DNA of 64,000 nucleotides from Bacteroides sp. (GTDB taxonomy: Bacteria; Bacteroidota; Bacteroidia; Bacteroidales; Bacteroidaceae). The first letter of the stretch is position 1. Every line of letters starts with the position of its first letter. A program made the position numbers and the translations under genes. The DNA is taken from NCBI GenBank assembly GCA_019416685.1, contig DXWV01000014.1, positions 1 to 64,000 of the forward strand. The letters run 5' to 3'. A model generated the notes under the pieces. It was not told the origin of the DNA, did not search any database, and was given only the letters and a program-made list of their open reading frames with translations. Positions 50,292-59,496 of this stretch are shown here, in pieces.

Positions 50292-53200
50292 ATGTTTATT
50301 AATAGACAAAGAATTTATTTGCCTCTATCTATTCTATTTGTGTTTTTATTATTAACTTCTTGCTTTGACGAGAAGTTTGAAACGAATACAAAAGAGGGGT
50401 CTGTGACAATTACAGGCATTAATACCCGTAGTTATGAGGGTTCGATACAGGGAGACGGTATTGATGATAAAGTTGAGACGTTCCGTGTATTGGCATTTAA
50501 TAAAGCTAATAATGTATGTGAAAGTAATGTTTTTTATTATGGAGCTGCATTGACTGGAACTACATTACAACATCCTATCAAGCAAGGAGAATACAATTTT
50601 ATTTTTCTCTGTAATGAACCTCTTCGTCAAGATATCAAAGCATTACTTGATGGAATCAATCACTACGATGATGTAAAGTCAATTGCATATCCGGCAGAGT
50701 TTTTTAATTCGGAGTACAGTATTCCTATGATAGCAGAAAATGGAAATGTGAAAGTAGTGGCCGGAGGAAAAGTCGAAATAAATGGTGTTGTAAGTACGGA
50801 ACTGGTTGTCAAATTAAGACGACTTGCTGCACGTATTGATGTTGTCTTAAAATCGAAAATAGATTTAGGAGGTGTGAATTCTATAATATTTGAAGGAGTT
50901 ACTTTCTCAAACCTGCCGGACCGTGTACCGTTGGTGCATGGTTTGCCCAGTAATCCTGTATCTGGTTGGATATATGATGATCCGGCTTTAACTTATAATG
51001 GAACAGCGATAGTGAGAAATGTAATCCGTAAATTTACACTTAATGATAATGCCGATTATTTTGAAATAAATCCGGCTTTTTTAACCTCTGCAGATAAAGC
51101 GAATGATTTGGTTTGGGCAGCCAGGGTAAAAAGGATAATCGTACCTTCCAGCTATTTTGCGACGAAGACTGCAGAAGCAAATGCTGTTGATTTTACGGTT
51201 AATATGATAAAAGATTATAGTCCTTCGTGTAAACTGGAAATTTTATCTGATCCGGATTACAGATTACCAGCGAATGCCAGACTTGATTTAACTGCTATAA
51301 TGAGAGAACCTTTAGAAGTGAACATAAAACCTTCTGAATGGATTCCTAATGATAATAATTGGGAAATAGTGGGCAACCGTATTTTAAATGTATCTCATAA
51401 GGAAGTTAAAATGACAGACTTGAACGGAGTCCGGATTTCCTTTTGGTCGAATATGCCGGTGGTGAGAGTACTGGATACCGTACAGAAGGAAGGCGAGACT
51501 GCCGAACGTCCTACAAATGAGGTCTTCAACTGCTTAGCAATAGATAAGACCAATAACCCGAATCCTTACCGGTTTTATTTTGATTCGTCAACTGGTAGTG
51601 GCTATATGGATCTGCTGATCGATGGTACGAGTACTGTTGTAGGATCTCCGCATATCAGAACCGAAAATATGACTGGTACGTATACTTTGACTTTATCTGC
51701 GGAGGAGCAAGATGGGAAAAATGCTTTGCAGCGGAAAATAAAAGTAGTGGTAACACAAGAAGGTTTGCGGTTTGTCAATGACCCCACTAAAAATGGACAA
51801 GGTTTATTTAATGGAGTCTTTTTCAAACACAATCAGAAGGGTGAACGTATTATTACCGGGCAACATGGTGTGAACTGGGATTGGTCAGTAGAGGTCCCTG
51901 CTGAATTTCGGGATTGGCTATTTGTGAGTGCGACTCCCAGCTTTGATCCGGGGGTAGGAACAGAATCACCTGGAGATGCTGAAAATTACCGCGTATCACT
52001 AAATGAGTATAAAGGAGAAACAGGTTATAATATCACTGGCCTTAAAGGACGCATTTATTTTCGCATTGGTGTGAAGGAAAGCGCTAATTTTGTGGCAGAT
52101 AAAGATGCAACTCCAAAGTTTGGACATATTAATTTGAAATATCGCCTTTCTGATACATGGGCACCAACTATGATTATTTATGTACGACAAGGAGAAGCAC
52201 CTCATTATATATACGGACCGGATGATCCGATTCCGGGAGAAGTGTATAATGGTTGGAGTGGTGGAACTTTGATAAGTTCAGAAGTCAGAGAGGATATGCG
52301 CCTTTTAGCTTCGGATTCACGCAACCTTGGTGCAGCAGAGTTTTCGCCTCTCAATTTGACAACAGATGGATTGGCTGGAAATGGAAATCCTGCCTATGAG
52401 AATGTGGGTGTAAGAGGGGCTCGTTTTGTTGATTTCCCTTCGCAGGCAGGTGCCTTTTTTCAGTGGGCGGTAGATATGGGTTCTACTACTGATTATAGTA
52501 GTTATTATCGCAGGGCTTATAATCCGAGCAAGTCGTTGAATAGTACCGCTTTCCCGTGGGGCTATGAAGAATTTCCAATTATGTGGGACGGAACTACTGG
52601 CATATCTGTATATAAGAGTCAGTTTGAAGTTTGTCCTCCGGGATATCGTCGTCCTACAGATGGATATACAAATAAAATATCTATTAATGGATATTATCCT
52701 TATTTGCCGGATGTCGGTTCTTCGGCTACTGATTTTGAAGATCACAAAGCAGATATAAAGTATTCTGAATTAAGAACTTCTTTATTCTTAGTTCCTTTTG
52801 GAGGGAATGCTTCTTCAAACGCTGATTATAAAACAGTTTATAACAATGTTGTATCTACGAATACAGGACCTGGAACATATCCTTATGGTAAAAGTGGAAC
52901 AGCTCGTAAACAACTAAAAAACACATCTTTTACTTTTTATTCGGATGGTTTTTTTGACCGGAGGCCTATAAAGGAAGCTTCTTCTGGTAACTATGGTGTA
53001 TCATTAGGAAATAGCAAAGCTGCTTATCAGGGAGTGCTGTACTATAATTTTGATACTTCAAAGAAGACATATCGTTCTGTCTTTTTTCCGGCTACGGGTC
53101 GTCTGAATAATAAAAACGGTAATCTGGAAGGTGCAGGTAGTACCGGTTACTATTGGTCGTCAAGTGTAGGGCCTGGATACAATCGGAGTGAATTGATATC

Positions 53201-53321
53201 AGGAACAAATGACAGAAGAATGCGTTATGGGGCCTGGGCACTTGAATCGGCCTATAATGGTCATAACATGAGGCTCACATATCAGGGATTTGCTCAGGCT
53301 ATCCGTTGTGTGAGAGAGTAG
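50292..53321 (+). CDS. Large fimbrillin-like surface lipoprotein with C-terminal FISUMP-like domain
   Basis: 1009 aa from ATG 50292, which begins a lipoprotein signal ending L-L-L-T-S-C; the 36 upstream codons give no signal peptide. The N-terminal half resembles Mfa/fimbrillin-like proteins (V-E-T-F-R-V-L-A-F-N, Y-N-F-I-F-L-C-N-E-P, L-V-V-K-L-R-R-L-A-A-R-I-D-V-V). The middle has Ig/BACON-like repeats (I-K-V-V-V-T-Q-E-G-L, M-I-I-Y-V-R-Q-G-E). The last 300 residues look like a FISUMP domain: F-E-V-C-P-P-G-Y-R-R-P-T early and A-I-R-C-V-R-E at the end. Probably a pilus tip or surface adhesin. No other pilus gene adjoins. Confidence 0.75.
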   Translation: MFINRQRIYLPLSILFVFLLLTSCFDEKFETNTKEGSVTITGINTRSYEGSIQGDGIDDKVETFRVLAFNKANNVCESNVFYYGAALTGTTLQHPIKQGEYNFIFLCNEPLRQDIKALLDGINHYDDVKSIAYPAEFFNSEYSIPMIAENGNVKVVAGGKVEINGVVSTELVVKLRRLAARIDVVLKSKIDLGGVNSIIFEGVTFSNLPDRVPLVHGLPSNPVSGWIYDDPALTYNGTAIVRNVIRKFTLNDNADYFEINPAFLTSADKANDLVWAARVKRIIVPSSYFATKTAEANAVDFTVNMIKDYSPSCKLEILSDPDYRLPANARLDLTAIMREPLEVNIKPSEWIPNDNNWEIVGNRILNVSHKEVKMTDLNGVRISFWSNMPVVRVLDTVQKEGETAERPTNEVFNCLAIDKTNNPNPYRFYFDSSTGSGYMDLLIDGTSTVVGSPHIRTENMTGTYTLTLSAEEQDGKNALQRKIKVVVTQEGLRFVNDPTKNGQGLFNGVFFKHNQKGERIITGQHGVNWDWSVEVPAEFRDWLFVSATPSFDPGVGTESPGDAENYRVSLNEYKGETGYNITGLKGRIYFRIGVKESANFVADKDATPKFGHINLKYRLSDTWAPTMIIYVRQGEAPHYIYGPDDPIPGEVYNGWSGGTLISSEVREDMRLLASDSRNLGAAEFSPLNLTTDGLAGNGNPAYENVGVRGARFVDFPSQAGAFFQWAVDMGSTTDYSSYYRRAYNPSKSLNSTAFPWGYEEFPIMWDGTTGISVYKSQFEVCPPGYRRPTDGYTNKISINGYYPYLPDVGSSATDFEDHKADIKYSELRTSLFLVPFGGNASSNADYKTVYNNVVSTNTGPGTYPYGKSGTARKQLKNTSFTFYSDGFFDRRPIKEASSGNYGVSLGNSKAAYQGVLYYNFDTSKKTYRSVFFPATGRLNNKNGNLEGAGSTGYYWSSSVGPGYNRSELISGTNDRRMRYGAWALESAYNGHNMRLTYQGFAQAIRCVRE

Positions 53322-53360
53322 AGTCTTTTTGCAATAAAGCGTTTGAATAATATTCTTAGG

Positions 53361-53396
53361 GGAGAAGGCATAGTTGTTAGTTAAGTCTTCTCCTTT
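53361..53396 (+). terminator. Terminator of the adhesin gene
   Basis: GGAGAAG (53361-53367) pairs with CTTCTCC (53387-53393), followed by TTTAAAT. Confidence 0.6.
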
Positions 53397-53521
53397 AAAT
53401 AAAGAACCGTTTATCTCTTTTGCCTGTTCTGAGAGATTTCAATCGCACATCTGTGTGTGAATGCATGTAGCGGCAAGGAATACAGGTCTTTGCGGTAGCA
53501 TATGCGAATACTGCCAAATCT

Positions 53522-54685
53522 TTAGCGGCCTACCTGACGCTGCTGTTCAGCATTGTACCGATCTCCGACAACGGGAATGGCGCTTACGGCATTTTCCAGT
53601 TCTTTCCATTCTTCGGGCGAAAGAGTAAATTCCAATGTACGCAGGTTCTCTTCCAGATGCGCAAGTTTCGTTGTGCCGGGGATAGGGACGATCCAAGGTG
53701 CTCTCTGGAGCAACCAACCGAGTGCCACTTGTGCCGAAGTCATACCTCGTGTACGGCCGAAGGCTTGCAGCACATTCACAATACGGGTGTTTGCCCGCAT
53801 CGCTTCCGGTTGAAAGCGCGGTAGGGTTTGGCGGTTGTCGTTGTTCGTATCGAAAACTGTGTATTCGTTGATGCAACCACCCAAGAAACCGCGATTCAGC
53901 GGGCTGTACGGAACAAAACCGATTCCTAACTCCCGACAGATGTCGAGCACTCCGTTTTCCTCTACCAGACGATGCATCAGATGATACTCACTTTGGATAG
54001 CTGTCAGCGGGCAAACAGCGTGAGCTTTACGGATGGTCTCGGCACTGACTTCGCACATACCCCAGTGTTGTACCTTGCCCTCTTTCATCAGGTCGGCAAT
54101 GGTCGATGCCACTTCTTCCACCGGAGTATTTGGATCAGCACGGTGCTGGTAGAACATGGGAAGTGAATCGAGCCGCAAGCGACGAAGCGACTCTTCGCAA
54201 TAGCGACGAATAGTCTCTGGCCTGCTATTTTGACGGCCCGTGGCTTTCCCGTCGATTACTTCATGTCCGAATTTGGTCGTTACGTTGATTCTTTCCTTGA
54301 ACTCGTACAGTGCTTCTCCGGCCAAATTCTCATTGGTAAGCGGCCCGTAGACGATGGCCGTGTCGAAGAGTGTTACACCCCGATCTACCGCTTCATGCAA
54401 CAATCGGATACACTGTTTTTTATTCGGATGCTGGCTGCGATTGTAGGTCATACCCATCACGCCAAAGCCGAGTGCTGATACCTTGAAAGCTGTCTTTCCC
54501 GTACCCAATACACGATGTCCCGTAGTATGAATGGTATCACTATCGTTGTCGGACGCTACTGTCTGTTTCGTTTCCGCTGCAAAGACTTTATCCAATCCGG
54601 TGGGTAAGGTCAATGATACTCCTGCCAAGGCTGCCGTCTTGAGAAATCCGCGACGGCTGATATTCATTTTATTGTTCTCTTCCAT
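53522..54685 (-). CDS. Aldo/keto reductase with twin-arginine-type leader
   Basis: 387 aa. The leader S-R-R-G-F-L-K-T-A-A-L-A-G fits a Tat signal. The AKR barrel has the tetrad Asp/Tyr in L-F-D-T-A-I-V-Y-G, Lys in V-T-T-K-F-G and His in F-Y-Q-H-R-A-D, plus the NADPH-binding I-P-G-T-T-K. It reduces aldehydes or ketones; substrate unknown. It is the last gene of a two-gene operon behind a decayed SDR gene. Whether this organism has a Tat translocase cannot be seen here. Confidence 0.92.
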   Translation of the reverse strand: MEENNKMNISRRGFLKTAALAGVSLTLPTGLDKVFAAETKQTVASDNDSDTIHTTGHRVLGTGKTAFKVSALGFGVMGMTYNRSQHPNKKQCIRLLHEAVDRGVTLFDTAIVYGPLTNENLAGEALYEFKERINVTTKFGHEVIDGKATGRQNSRPETIRRYCEESLRRLRLDSLPMFYQHRADPNTPVEEVASTIADLMKEGKVQHWGMCEVSAETIRKAHAVCPLTAIQSEYHLMHRLVEENGVLDICRELGIGFVPYSPLNRGFLGGCINEYTVFDTNNDNRQTLPRFQPEAMRANTRIVNVLQAFGRTRGMTSAQVALGWLLQRAPWIVPIPGTTKLAHLEENLRTLEFTLSPEEWKELENAVSAIPVVGDRYNAEQQRQVGR

Positions 54686-54704
54686 AATTTTATGTATTTA
54701 TGAT

Positions 54705-55178
54705 TTAATGAATAGAAAATGTACCGTCCATTAAAAGGGCGTGCCCATTTACGAAACTTGCCTGCGGTGAGCAAAGCCATAGTACGGTGTTAGCAATCTC
54801 TTCCGGTTTGCCGAGTCGTCCGGCAGGAATATCACGTATCAATTCCTTTTCCAAATCAGGATTGCATCGTATCAGTTCTTCTGCCATAGGCGTTCGGATT
54901 ACCCCCGGACAGGTGGCATTGATGCGAATTCCTTTTGCCGCGTAGTCAATGGCTGCGCAATCGATTATCTCTTTTACGGATTGAGTGTCGGATACATCGC
55001 AATGATACGCCACGGCTTTATAACCTTTTGAAATTAACTTCTCAATTTGTTCTTTCGGCTCATTGATATCTAACGATACTACGGTTGTACCTGCTTTTTC
55101 AAATGCTTCGGTCGAGGCCGATCCGATACCTGCCGCTGCACCTGTTACCATTGCTACTTTTCCATTCATTGTTTCCAT
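54705..55178 (-). pseudogene. SDR-family dehydrogenase with internal in-frame deletion
   Basis: 157 aa from ATG 55178, against about 250 for classical SDRs. The nucleotide-binding start is intact (M-V-T-G-A-A-A-G-I-G, S-L-D-I-N) and so is the C-terminus (R-I-N-A-T-C-P-G-V-I-R-T-P-M to the end). The middle is missing: S-V-K-E-I-I-D joins directly to C-A-A-I-D-Y-A-A-K-G at about 54958-54964. The N-N-A-G motif and the catalytic Ser and Y-x3-K are gone, so the product should be inactive. The frame is kept and translation may persist. The upstream -7 box is intact. Confidence 0.85.
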
Positions 55179-55206
55179 GATTTTTTTTGTTTTAATATTC
55201 TGTTGG

Positions 55207-55214
55207 CAAAGGTA
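55207..55214 (-). promoter_or_regulatory. -7 box of the SDR-AKR operon
   Basis: TACCTTTG on the minus strand, 28 bp upstream of the SDR start. A strong terminator occupies the -33 region. Confidence 0.5.
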
Positions 55215-55220
55215 AAAAGA

Positions 55221-55250
55221 GAGCCTCGCAGCGACTTTGCTGCGAGGCTC
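55221..55250 (-). terminator. Terminator of the flavodoxin operon
   Basis: GAGCCTCGCAGC and GCTGCGAGGCTC form a perfect 12-bp GC-rich stem with a 6-nt loop. On the minus strand it is followed by TCTTTTT, ending transcription that comes from the flavodoxin and acetyltransferase remnant. Confidence 0.9.
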
Positions 55251-55270
55251 AAATGACTTTGCTATAAAGT

Positions 55271-55483
55271 TCACTTTATTAAAGTGATTATATATCTATA
55301 TATTCGTCGGATTAGTTTGGCGGGATTTCCCACGACAATAGTATTGGGCTCGACATCATGCGTAACGACACTACCAGCTCCAACTACCGCATTCTCTCCG
55401 AGATTCGGAAAAACCTTGTGCAATAATTCGCCATACTCCTCCGTATCGGGCAGCGTATGGTTTAGTCGGAAGATATATACCGG
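55271..55483 (-). pseudogene. Sugar O-acetyltransferase (hexapeptide repeat) remnant
   Basis: An open frame without a start codon directly after the flavodoxin stop. It reads L-N-H-T-L-P-D-T-E-E-Y-G-E-L-L-H-K-V-F-P-N-L-G-E-N, similar to the N-terminal part of maltose/nodulation-type acetyltransferases. It then jumps to A-V-V-G-A-G-S-V-V-T-H-D-V and N-T-I-V-V-G-N-P-A-K-L-I-R-R-I, the family's last hexapeptide repeats and C-terminus. About 110 central residues, including the active-site His, are missing. The join (about 55391-55400) is at a G-E-N-A sequence found at both sites in intact relatives, so recombination between short repeats is likely. Confidence 0.75.
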
Positions 55484-56050
55484 CTACTCGATTACTTGTT
55501 TCGCCCAATCTCCGGCTTGCTTTACACTTCCATTAAACAGTCGCCCCTCTCTCCATTCTATTTTAGGATAGAGCTTCTTGAACAGCTTTACGCTGTTGGT
55601 TATCGAGCTGCTACCGGAAGTGGCGAATGGGATGACGGCTTTACCGGAGAAGTCATATTTCTCAAGGAATGTATTGACCGGACGCGGGCATAAATTCCAC
55701 CATATCGGATAACCAAGAAATACCACATCGTAATCTTTCAGGTCGAGTTCTTCTCCGCCCAATGCGGGGCGTGAATTTTCATCTGCCATCTCCACTGAAC
55801 TGCGGCTTGTCTTGTTATTCCAGTCAAGATCTGCCGAAGTGTAGGCCACAGCCGGAGTTATACGATAAAGTTTCCCGCCAACCGTCTGAGCAATGGTATT
55901 GGCAACTTTTTCCGTAGTTCCGGTACAGGAGAAATAGGCCACGAGGATTTTCTTGTTGGATTGCCTATCGGCATCTGTTGGCTGTTTTTGGGCCTTCGAT
56001 GAACTGCTGAAAGTGAGCAGACTTATAAGTATTAATACTATTTGTTTCAT
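55484..56050 (-). CDS. Exported flavodoxin
   Basis: 188 aa. Signal peptide (MKQIVLILISLLTFSSSSKA), then a flavodoxin fold: FMN phosphate loop A-Y-F-S-C-T-G-T-T-E-K-V-A, and the isoalloxazine-binding loops with G-Y-P-I-W-W and S-G-S-S-S-I. Ordinary flavodoxins are cytoplasmic electron carriers; a signal peptide puts this one in the periplasm, where it may pass electrons to neighbouring exported enzymes. It follows the CMD-cupin gene by 82 bp in the same direction. Confidence 0.88.
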   Translation of the reverse strand: MKQIVLILISLLTFSSSSKAQKQPTDADRQSNKKILVAYFSCTGTTEKVANTIAQTVGGKLYRITPAVAYTSADLDWNNKTSRSSVEMADENSRPALGGEELDLKDYDVVFLGYPIWWNLCPRPVNTFLEKYDFSGKAVIPFATSGSSSITNSVKLFKKLYPKIEWREGRLFNGSVKQAGDWAKQVIE

Positions 56051-56132
56051 ATTATTTTAGGTTTTGAATTTACAATAAATACTAAATCTCGACAGAGATT
56101 GGGTGAGCTCATCTCTGTTCTCGACTTGCAAT

Positions 56133-56963
56133 TTATTTTAATTTATAATATTCTTCATTACTTACAGGTTCCAACCATTCGTTACTATTGTCTTTACCAG
56201 GAACCTCGATGGCAAGGTGCGAGAACCAACTGTTAGGTGCGGCTCCGTGCCAATGTTTCACGCCTGCCGGAATATAGACCGAATCACCGGGGCGTAGCTC
56301 CATCGGTTCTTTGCCCCATTCTTGATAGTAGCCGCGACCACCTACGCATACGAGCGTCTGGCCACCTCCTTTGGTTGCCTTGTGCACGTGCCAGTTGTTG
56401 CGACAGCCCGGTTCAAAAGTTACGTTGGCAATATGAACTCCTTCTGCCACAATAGGGGCAAGATAGCTTTGCCCTACGAAATATTTGGCATAAGCGTCAT
56501 TAGGCTTGCCTACCGGAAAGATGATGGTTTGTGCATACGCTTCAAGCGAATCGATAGCGATGCTGTCTGCGTTATTGGTCCACACTTCCTTTGCCATACG
56601 GAAAGCTGCCCATGCTTTGGACCAGCCTGCATAAAATGCGGCATGAGTGAGGATTTCGGCTATTTCGGTTTGGGTTATTCCGTTCTTCTTCGCCGATTCG
56701 AGATGATACTTGAACGAAGAATCGGTCAACCCCTGCGACATGAGGGCAACTACTGTCACGATGGAACGGTCACGTAACGAAAGCAGGTCGTTACGGCTCC
56801 ACACTTCCCCGAAAAGAATATCATCATTCAGATGTGCAAATTCGGGGGCAAACTCTCCGAGAGCATCACGCCCGGCTGTCTGTTGGATTTTTACTTGTGA
56901 TTTTGCCATAATCGGAAAAATTAAAGTTAATAATAGAACGAATAAATTTGCTCTTGTTTTCAT
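56133..56963 (-). CDS. Exported carboxymuconolactone decarboxylase-cupin fusion
   Basis: 276 aa. Signal peptide (to about residue 22, IMAKS), CMD domain (about 40-135, R-S-I-V-T-V-V-A-L-M-S and E-I-L-T-H-A-A-F-Y-A-G-W) without the C-x2-C of AhpD-type members, and a cupin domain (about 170-270) with metal ligands H-V-H and H-W-H (N-N-W-H-V-H, V-K-H-W-H-G-A-A-P). Similar fused proteins occur next to flavodoxin and AKR genes in Bacteroidetes. Probably acts on a small carboxylated or aromatic compound in the periplasm; the reaction is not established. Confidence 0.88.
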   Translation of the reverse strand: MKTRANLFVLLLTLIFPIMAKSQVKIQQTAGRDALGEFAPEFAHLNDDILFGEVWSRNDLLSLRDRSIVTVVALMSQGLTDSSFKYHLESAKKNGITQTEIAEILTHAAFYAGWSKAWAAFRMAKEVWTNNADSIAIDSLEAYAQTIIFPVGKPNDAYAKYFVGQSYLAPIVAEGVHIANVTFEPGCRNNWHVHKATKGGGQTLVCVGGRGYYQEWGKEPMELRPGDSVYIPAGVKHWHGAAPNSWFSHLAIEVPGKDNSNEWLEPVSNEEYYKLK

Positions 56964-57020
56964 ACGATATGATTTTTAATTCGACTTTACTGCAAGGCCC
57001 TATTTACTTTGTCCTGAAGT

Positions 57021-57839
57021 TCATGTTACCCATGACGGAGCGACACCATATGCCTCCTTGTATATTTTGGAGAAGTGCGACAAATTCTTGAAGCCCACAT
57101 CGAAGCAGGCTTCCGTTACTTTTTTCCTGCCTGATTTTATCAAATCATGAGCAGCCTCCAAACGACGTTTGATAATCCATTTCTGCGGTGTCAGGTCGCT
57201 AACCTTCGCGAAATCACGTTTGAAGGTTGCCAGGCTGCGTCCCGTATAACTTGCAATCTCATCCATCGAAAGATCGCACATATAATTTTCATTCAGATAG
57301 TCAAGAATATCTATTTTCCACGGTTCCATGAAATCGAACAATGAGGCATAAAGGTTTCTGTCGGTATTGAGCAGTACATACACCCCCTCGATCATTTTCA
57401 ATTTTAGTACGTTTTCAGACGGTTTTTCACCCGCATCGAAATAGGGAATGACCGATTCAAACAGTGATCGGATGTCCGCTCTGTTACTTGGCAATACACG
57501 CAGACTTACTTTTTCGCGTTTAGAGTCGGTCGGAATCTGTTGCCGATTAAGGGTCTGATAAAATTCTCTCAGAAAAGGTCTTGAGAATTTCAACACAACG
57601 GAACGATACGGTTTCCCGTTCTCGACTTTTTTCTGCAACCACATCCGGTTATCGCGTCGCATGAAAGCACACTCACCCGGATGCAGAACGGTTTTCTTCT
57701 CACGTTCCTCTATTTCCAGTTCACCCGAACATAGATAAATAAGCGTATGTTCCCTATTTTCATGGGCACATCCCCGGTCATCAGTGAAATAACTCGCTAT
57801 GAGTACATTCGAACAATCGAATACATCTAATCGTTCCAT
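57021..57839 (-). CDS. AraC-family transcriptional regulator
   Basis: 272 aa. N-terminal cupin-like sensing domain (about 20-170) and C-terminal double helix-turn-helix (about 180-270): M-D-E-I-A-S-Y-T-G-R-S-L-A-T-F-K-R-D-F and V-T-E-A-C-F-D-V-G-F-K-N-L-S-H-F-S-K-I-Y-K. It stands between the SDR-flavodoxin and CMD-cupin blocks, all in the same direction, and most likely controls this redox cluster in response to a small effector. A -7 box TAACTTTG lies at 57862-57869 (minus), 22 bp upstream of its start. Confidence 0.93.
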   Translation of the reverse strand: MERLDVFDCSNVLIASYFTDDRGCAHENREHTLIYLCSGELEIEEREKKTVLHPGECAFMRRDNRMWLQKKVENGKPYRSVVLKFSRPFLREFYQTLNRQQIPTDSKREKVSLRVLPSNRADIRSLFESVIPYFDAGEKPSENVLKLKMIEGVYVLLNTDRNLYASLFDFMEPWKIDILDYLNENYMCDLSMDEIASYTGRSLATFKRDFAKVSDLTPQKWIIKRRLEAAHDLIKSGRKKVTEACFDVGFKNLSHFSKIYKEAYGVAPSWVT

Positions 57840-57985
57840 ATTATCAGTCTTTTATTTGTTGCAAAGTTAGCGAGTTATATTCATAGAATGTTTGTTGTAC
57901 GGCTCAACTTTACAGGTGAATAATATTTTTTTGATTCTTGCTGTTATATGATGATGTTCGATCCATCAAATGTTGAAACAATGTA

Positions 57986-58813
57986 TTACGGTTTCAGCGG
58001 ACCATAAAAATAAGAGGCTGTGGCACCACCGTCAATCAGAAAATCGGCTCCTATGATGAATGCGCCCCGGTCGCTCATCAACAACTCTGCAACATTGGCT
58101 ATTTCATCTGCTATTCCCGGACGTCCTGCCGGACATTTGGCGAACATATTCTTGTAAAAATCTCCTCTCGGTCCGTTAAATTCATCGATAGCCAGTGGCG
58201 TTACGACGATACCCGGGGAGATGGAGTTGATCCGGGCACCTCGTTCACCCCATTTCACGGCTTCTGCCATTACACGCTTCACGTTACAACGTTTGGCCAT
58301 TTGGTAAGCATGTAACGTATCCCGGATATTTTGAGGTTGCAGGATGTCGAGCAAGAGCAATTCCTCAGTGGGAGTTGTGGCAAGTTGTTCATCTTCTTCG
58401 ACTGTCAGTGCAGGCATCCGATGTCCCGACTGACTGGAGATTGTCACCCCGACACCACCCTCTTTGATAATTTTCCCGACTTCTTCGAGTAAAACGGCTG
58501 TTCCGTATAGATCCACCTTCAAAATGCTTTCCACGGAAGCCTGTGATGGCGATACTCCTGCCGCATTGACAAGCATCGAAATCTCACCGTATTTCCGGGC
58601 CTTGGCAATCAGGTTCAAGATGGATTCCCTCGATGAGAGATCCATTTCGATGGGTACTGCATCGAATCCGGCATTGTTCATAATTCGGACAAATTCTTCC
58701 GCGTTCTCCATTCTTTTATCACCTACAACTATTTTCTTCCCATAGCCCACTCTGCGGGTTATCGCCATACCTATCTGACCGGCTCCGGTCAATATTATTA
58801 CATCTTGTTTCAT
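57986..58813 (-). CDS. SDR-family oxidoreductase, intact
   Basis: 275 aa, no signal peptide. The coenzyme loop is L-T-G-A-G-Q-I-G-M-A (spacing variant of T-G-x3-G-I-G), followed by D-K-R, N-A-A-G, S-S-Q-S-G and the catalytic Y-Q-M-A-K. The C-terminal G-G-A-T-A-S-Y-F-Y-G fits the SDR family. It oxidises or reduces an alcohol/ketone with NAD(P). The gene follows the lipoprotein flavodoxin by 12 bp in one operon. It differs from the decayed SDR at 54705 in its binding loop, so the two are not recent duplicates. Confidence 0.92.
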   Translation of the reverse strand: MKQDVIILTGAGQIGMAITRRVGYGKKIVVGDKRMENAEEFVRIMNNAGFDAVPIEMDLSSRESILNLIAKARKYGEISMLVNAAGVSPSQASVESILKVDLYGTAVLLEEVGKIIKEGGVGVTISSQSGHRMPALTVEEDEQLATTPTEELLLLDILQPQNIRDTLHAYQMAKRCNVKRVMAEAVKWGERGARINSISPGIVVTPLAIDEFNGPRGDFYKNMFAKCPAGRPGIADEIANVAELLMSDRGAFIIGADFLIDGGATASYFYGPLKP

Positions 58814-58825
58814 AAAAATATCGTT

Positions 58826-59488
58826 TTATTCAATGATTTTGATTCTGCGAAGCCAAGCTTCCGTACCGTTAGCACTGCCCGGCATATCGATACCTGCATC
58901 ATCGGGAGGGCCGGGAGTAGTAATGTCATCCGGTTGGAGGTCTTCAGGAAGTGTTTCCGGAATATGCTTCGAATCGGGTGTTACCTTGTAAATCTTCTGC
59001 ATCGACTCGTTCAGGTAGGTTGTGGCCCCGTAAGTGAAGAACGGAATAATAACCTTGTCTTTCAGGTCGTATGCTTCAAGAAAAGTGCAAACTACCATAG
59101 CAGGCTGATGCCACCAGCATGGAGAACCGACGAAAATCGTATCGTATTTTGCTATCATTTCCTTGTCTGGCAAATTCGCTACTCCGGGGCGTAAGTCATT
59201 GTAAGCCTCATTCTGTATACGGTTACTGTCGTCATATGGATTTTCGGCATACGGATGGGTTGCCTCGATGCGGTACATATCTGCACCGATAAGTTTTACG
59301 ATTCGTTCGGCCACGGCTTGTGTGTGTCCCTCGGCAGAGAAATAGGCCACGAGTGTTTTGCTGTTGCCGGACGGTCTGTCGGGAGATAGCGGTCGCTCCG
59401 TTTCCGGTGTCGGAGCAGTTTTTTCCGAGCAGGCGGCTATAGCCGTCAGTGAAAGGAATAAAAGTGGAATAAAAAATAACTTTTTCAT
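58826..59488 (-). CDS. Flavodoxin lipoprotein
   Basis: 220 aa. Lipoprotein signal with lipobox A-I-A-A-C (about residues 17-20), a proline-rich linker, and a flavodoxin domain with FMN loop A-Y-F-S-A-E-G-H-T-Q-A-V-A and ring-binding loops G-S-P-C-W-W and F-T-Y-G-A-T-T. The membrane anchor supports the view that flavin electron transfer here takes place outside the cytoplasm. The C-terminal 40 residues, rich in Pro and Asp, are an extension beyond the usual fold. Eight bases separate it from the upstream hydrolase gene. Confidence 0.88.
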   Translation of the reverse strand: MKKLFFIPLLFLSLTAIAACSEKTAPTPETERPLSPDRPSGNSKTLVAYFSAEGHTQAVAERIVKLIGADMYRIEATHPYAENPYDDSNRIQNEAYNDLRPGVANLPDKEMIAKYDTIFVGSPCWWHQPAMVVCTFLEAYDLKDKVIIPFFTYGATTYLNESMQKIYKVTPDSKHIPETLPEDLQPDDITTPGPPDDAGIDMPGSANGTEAWLRRIKIIE

Positions 59489-59496
59489 AAATGTAA

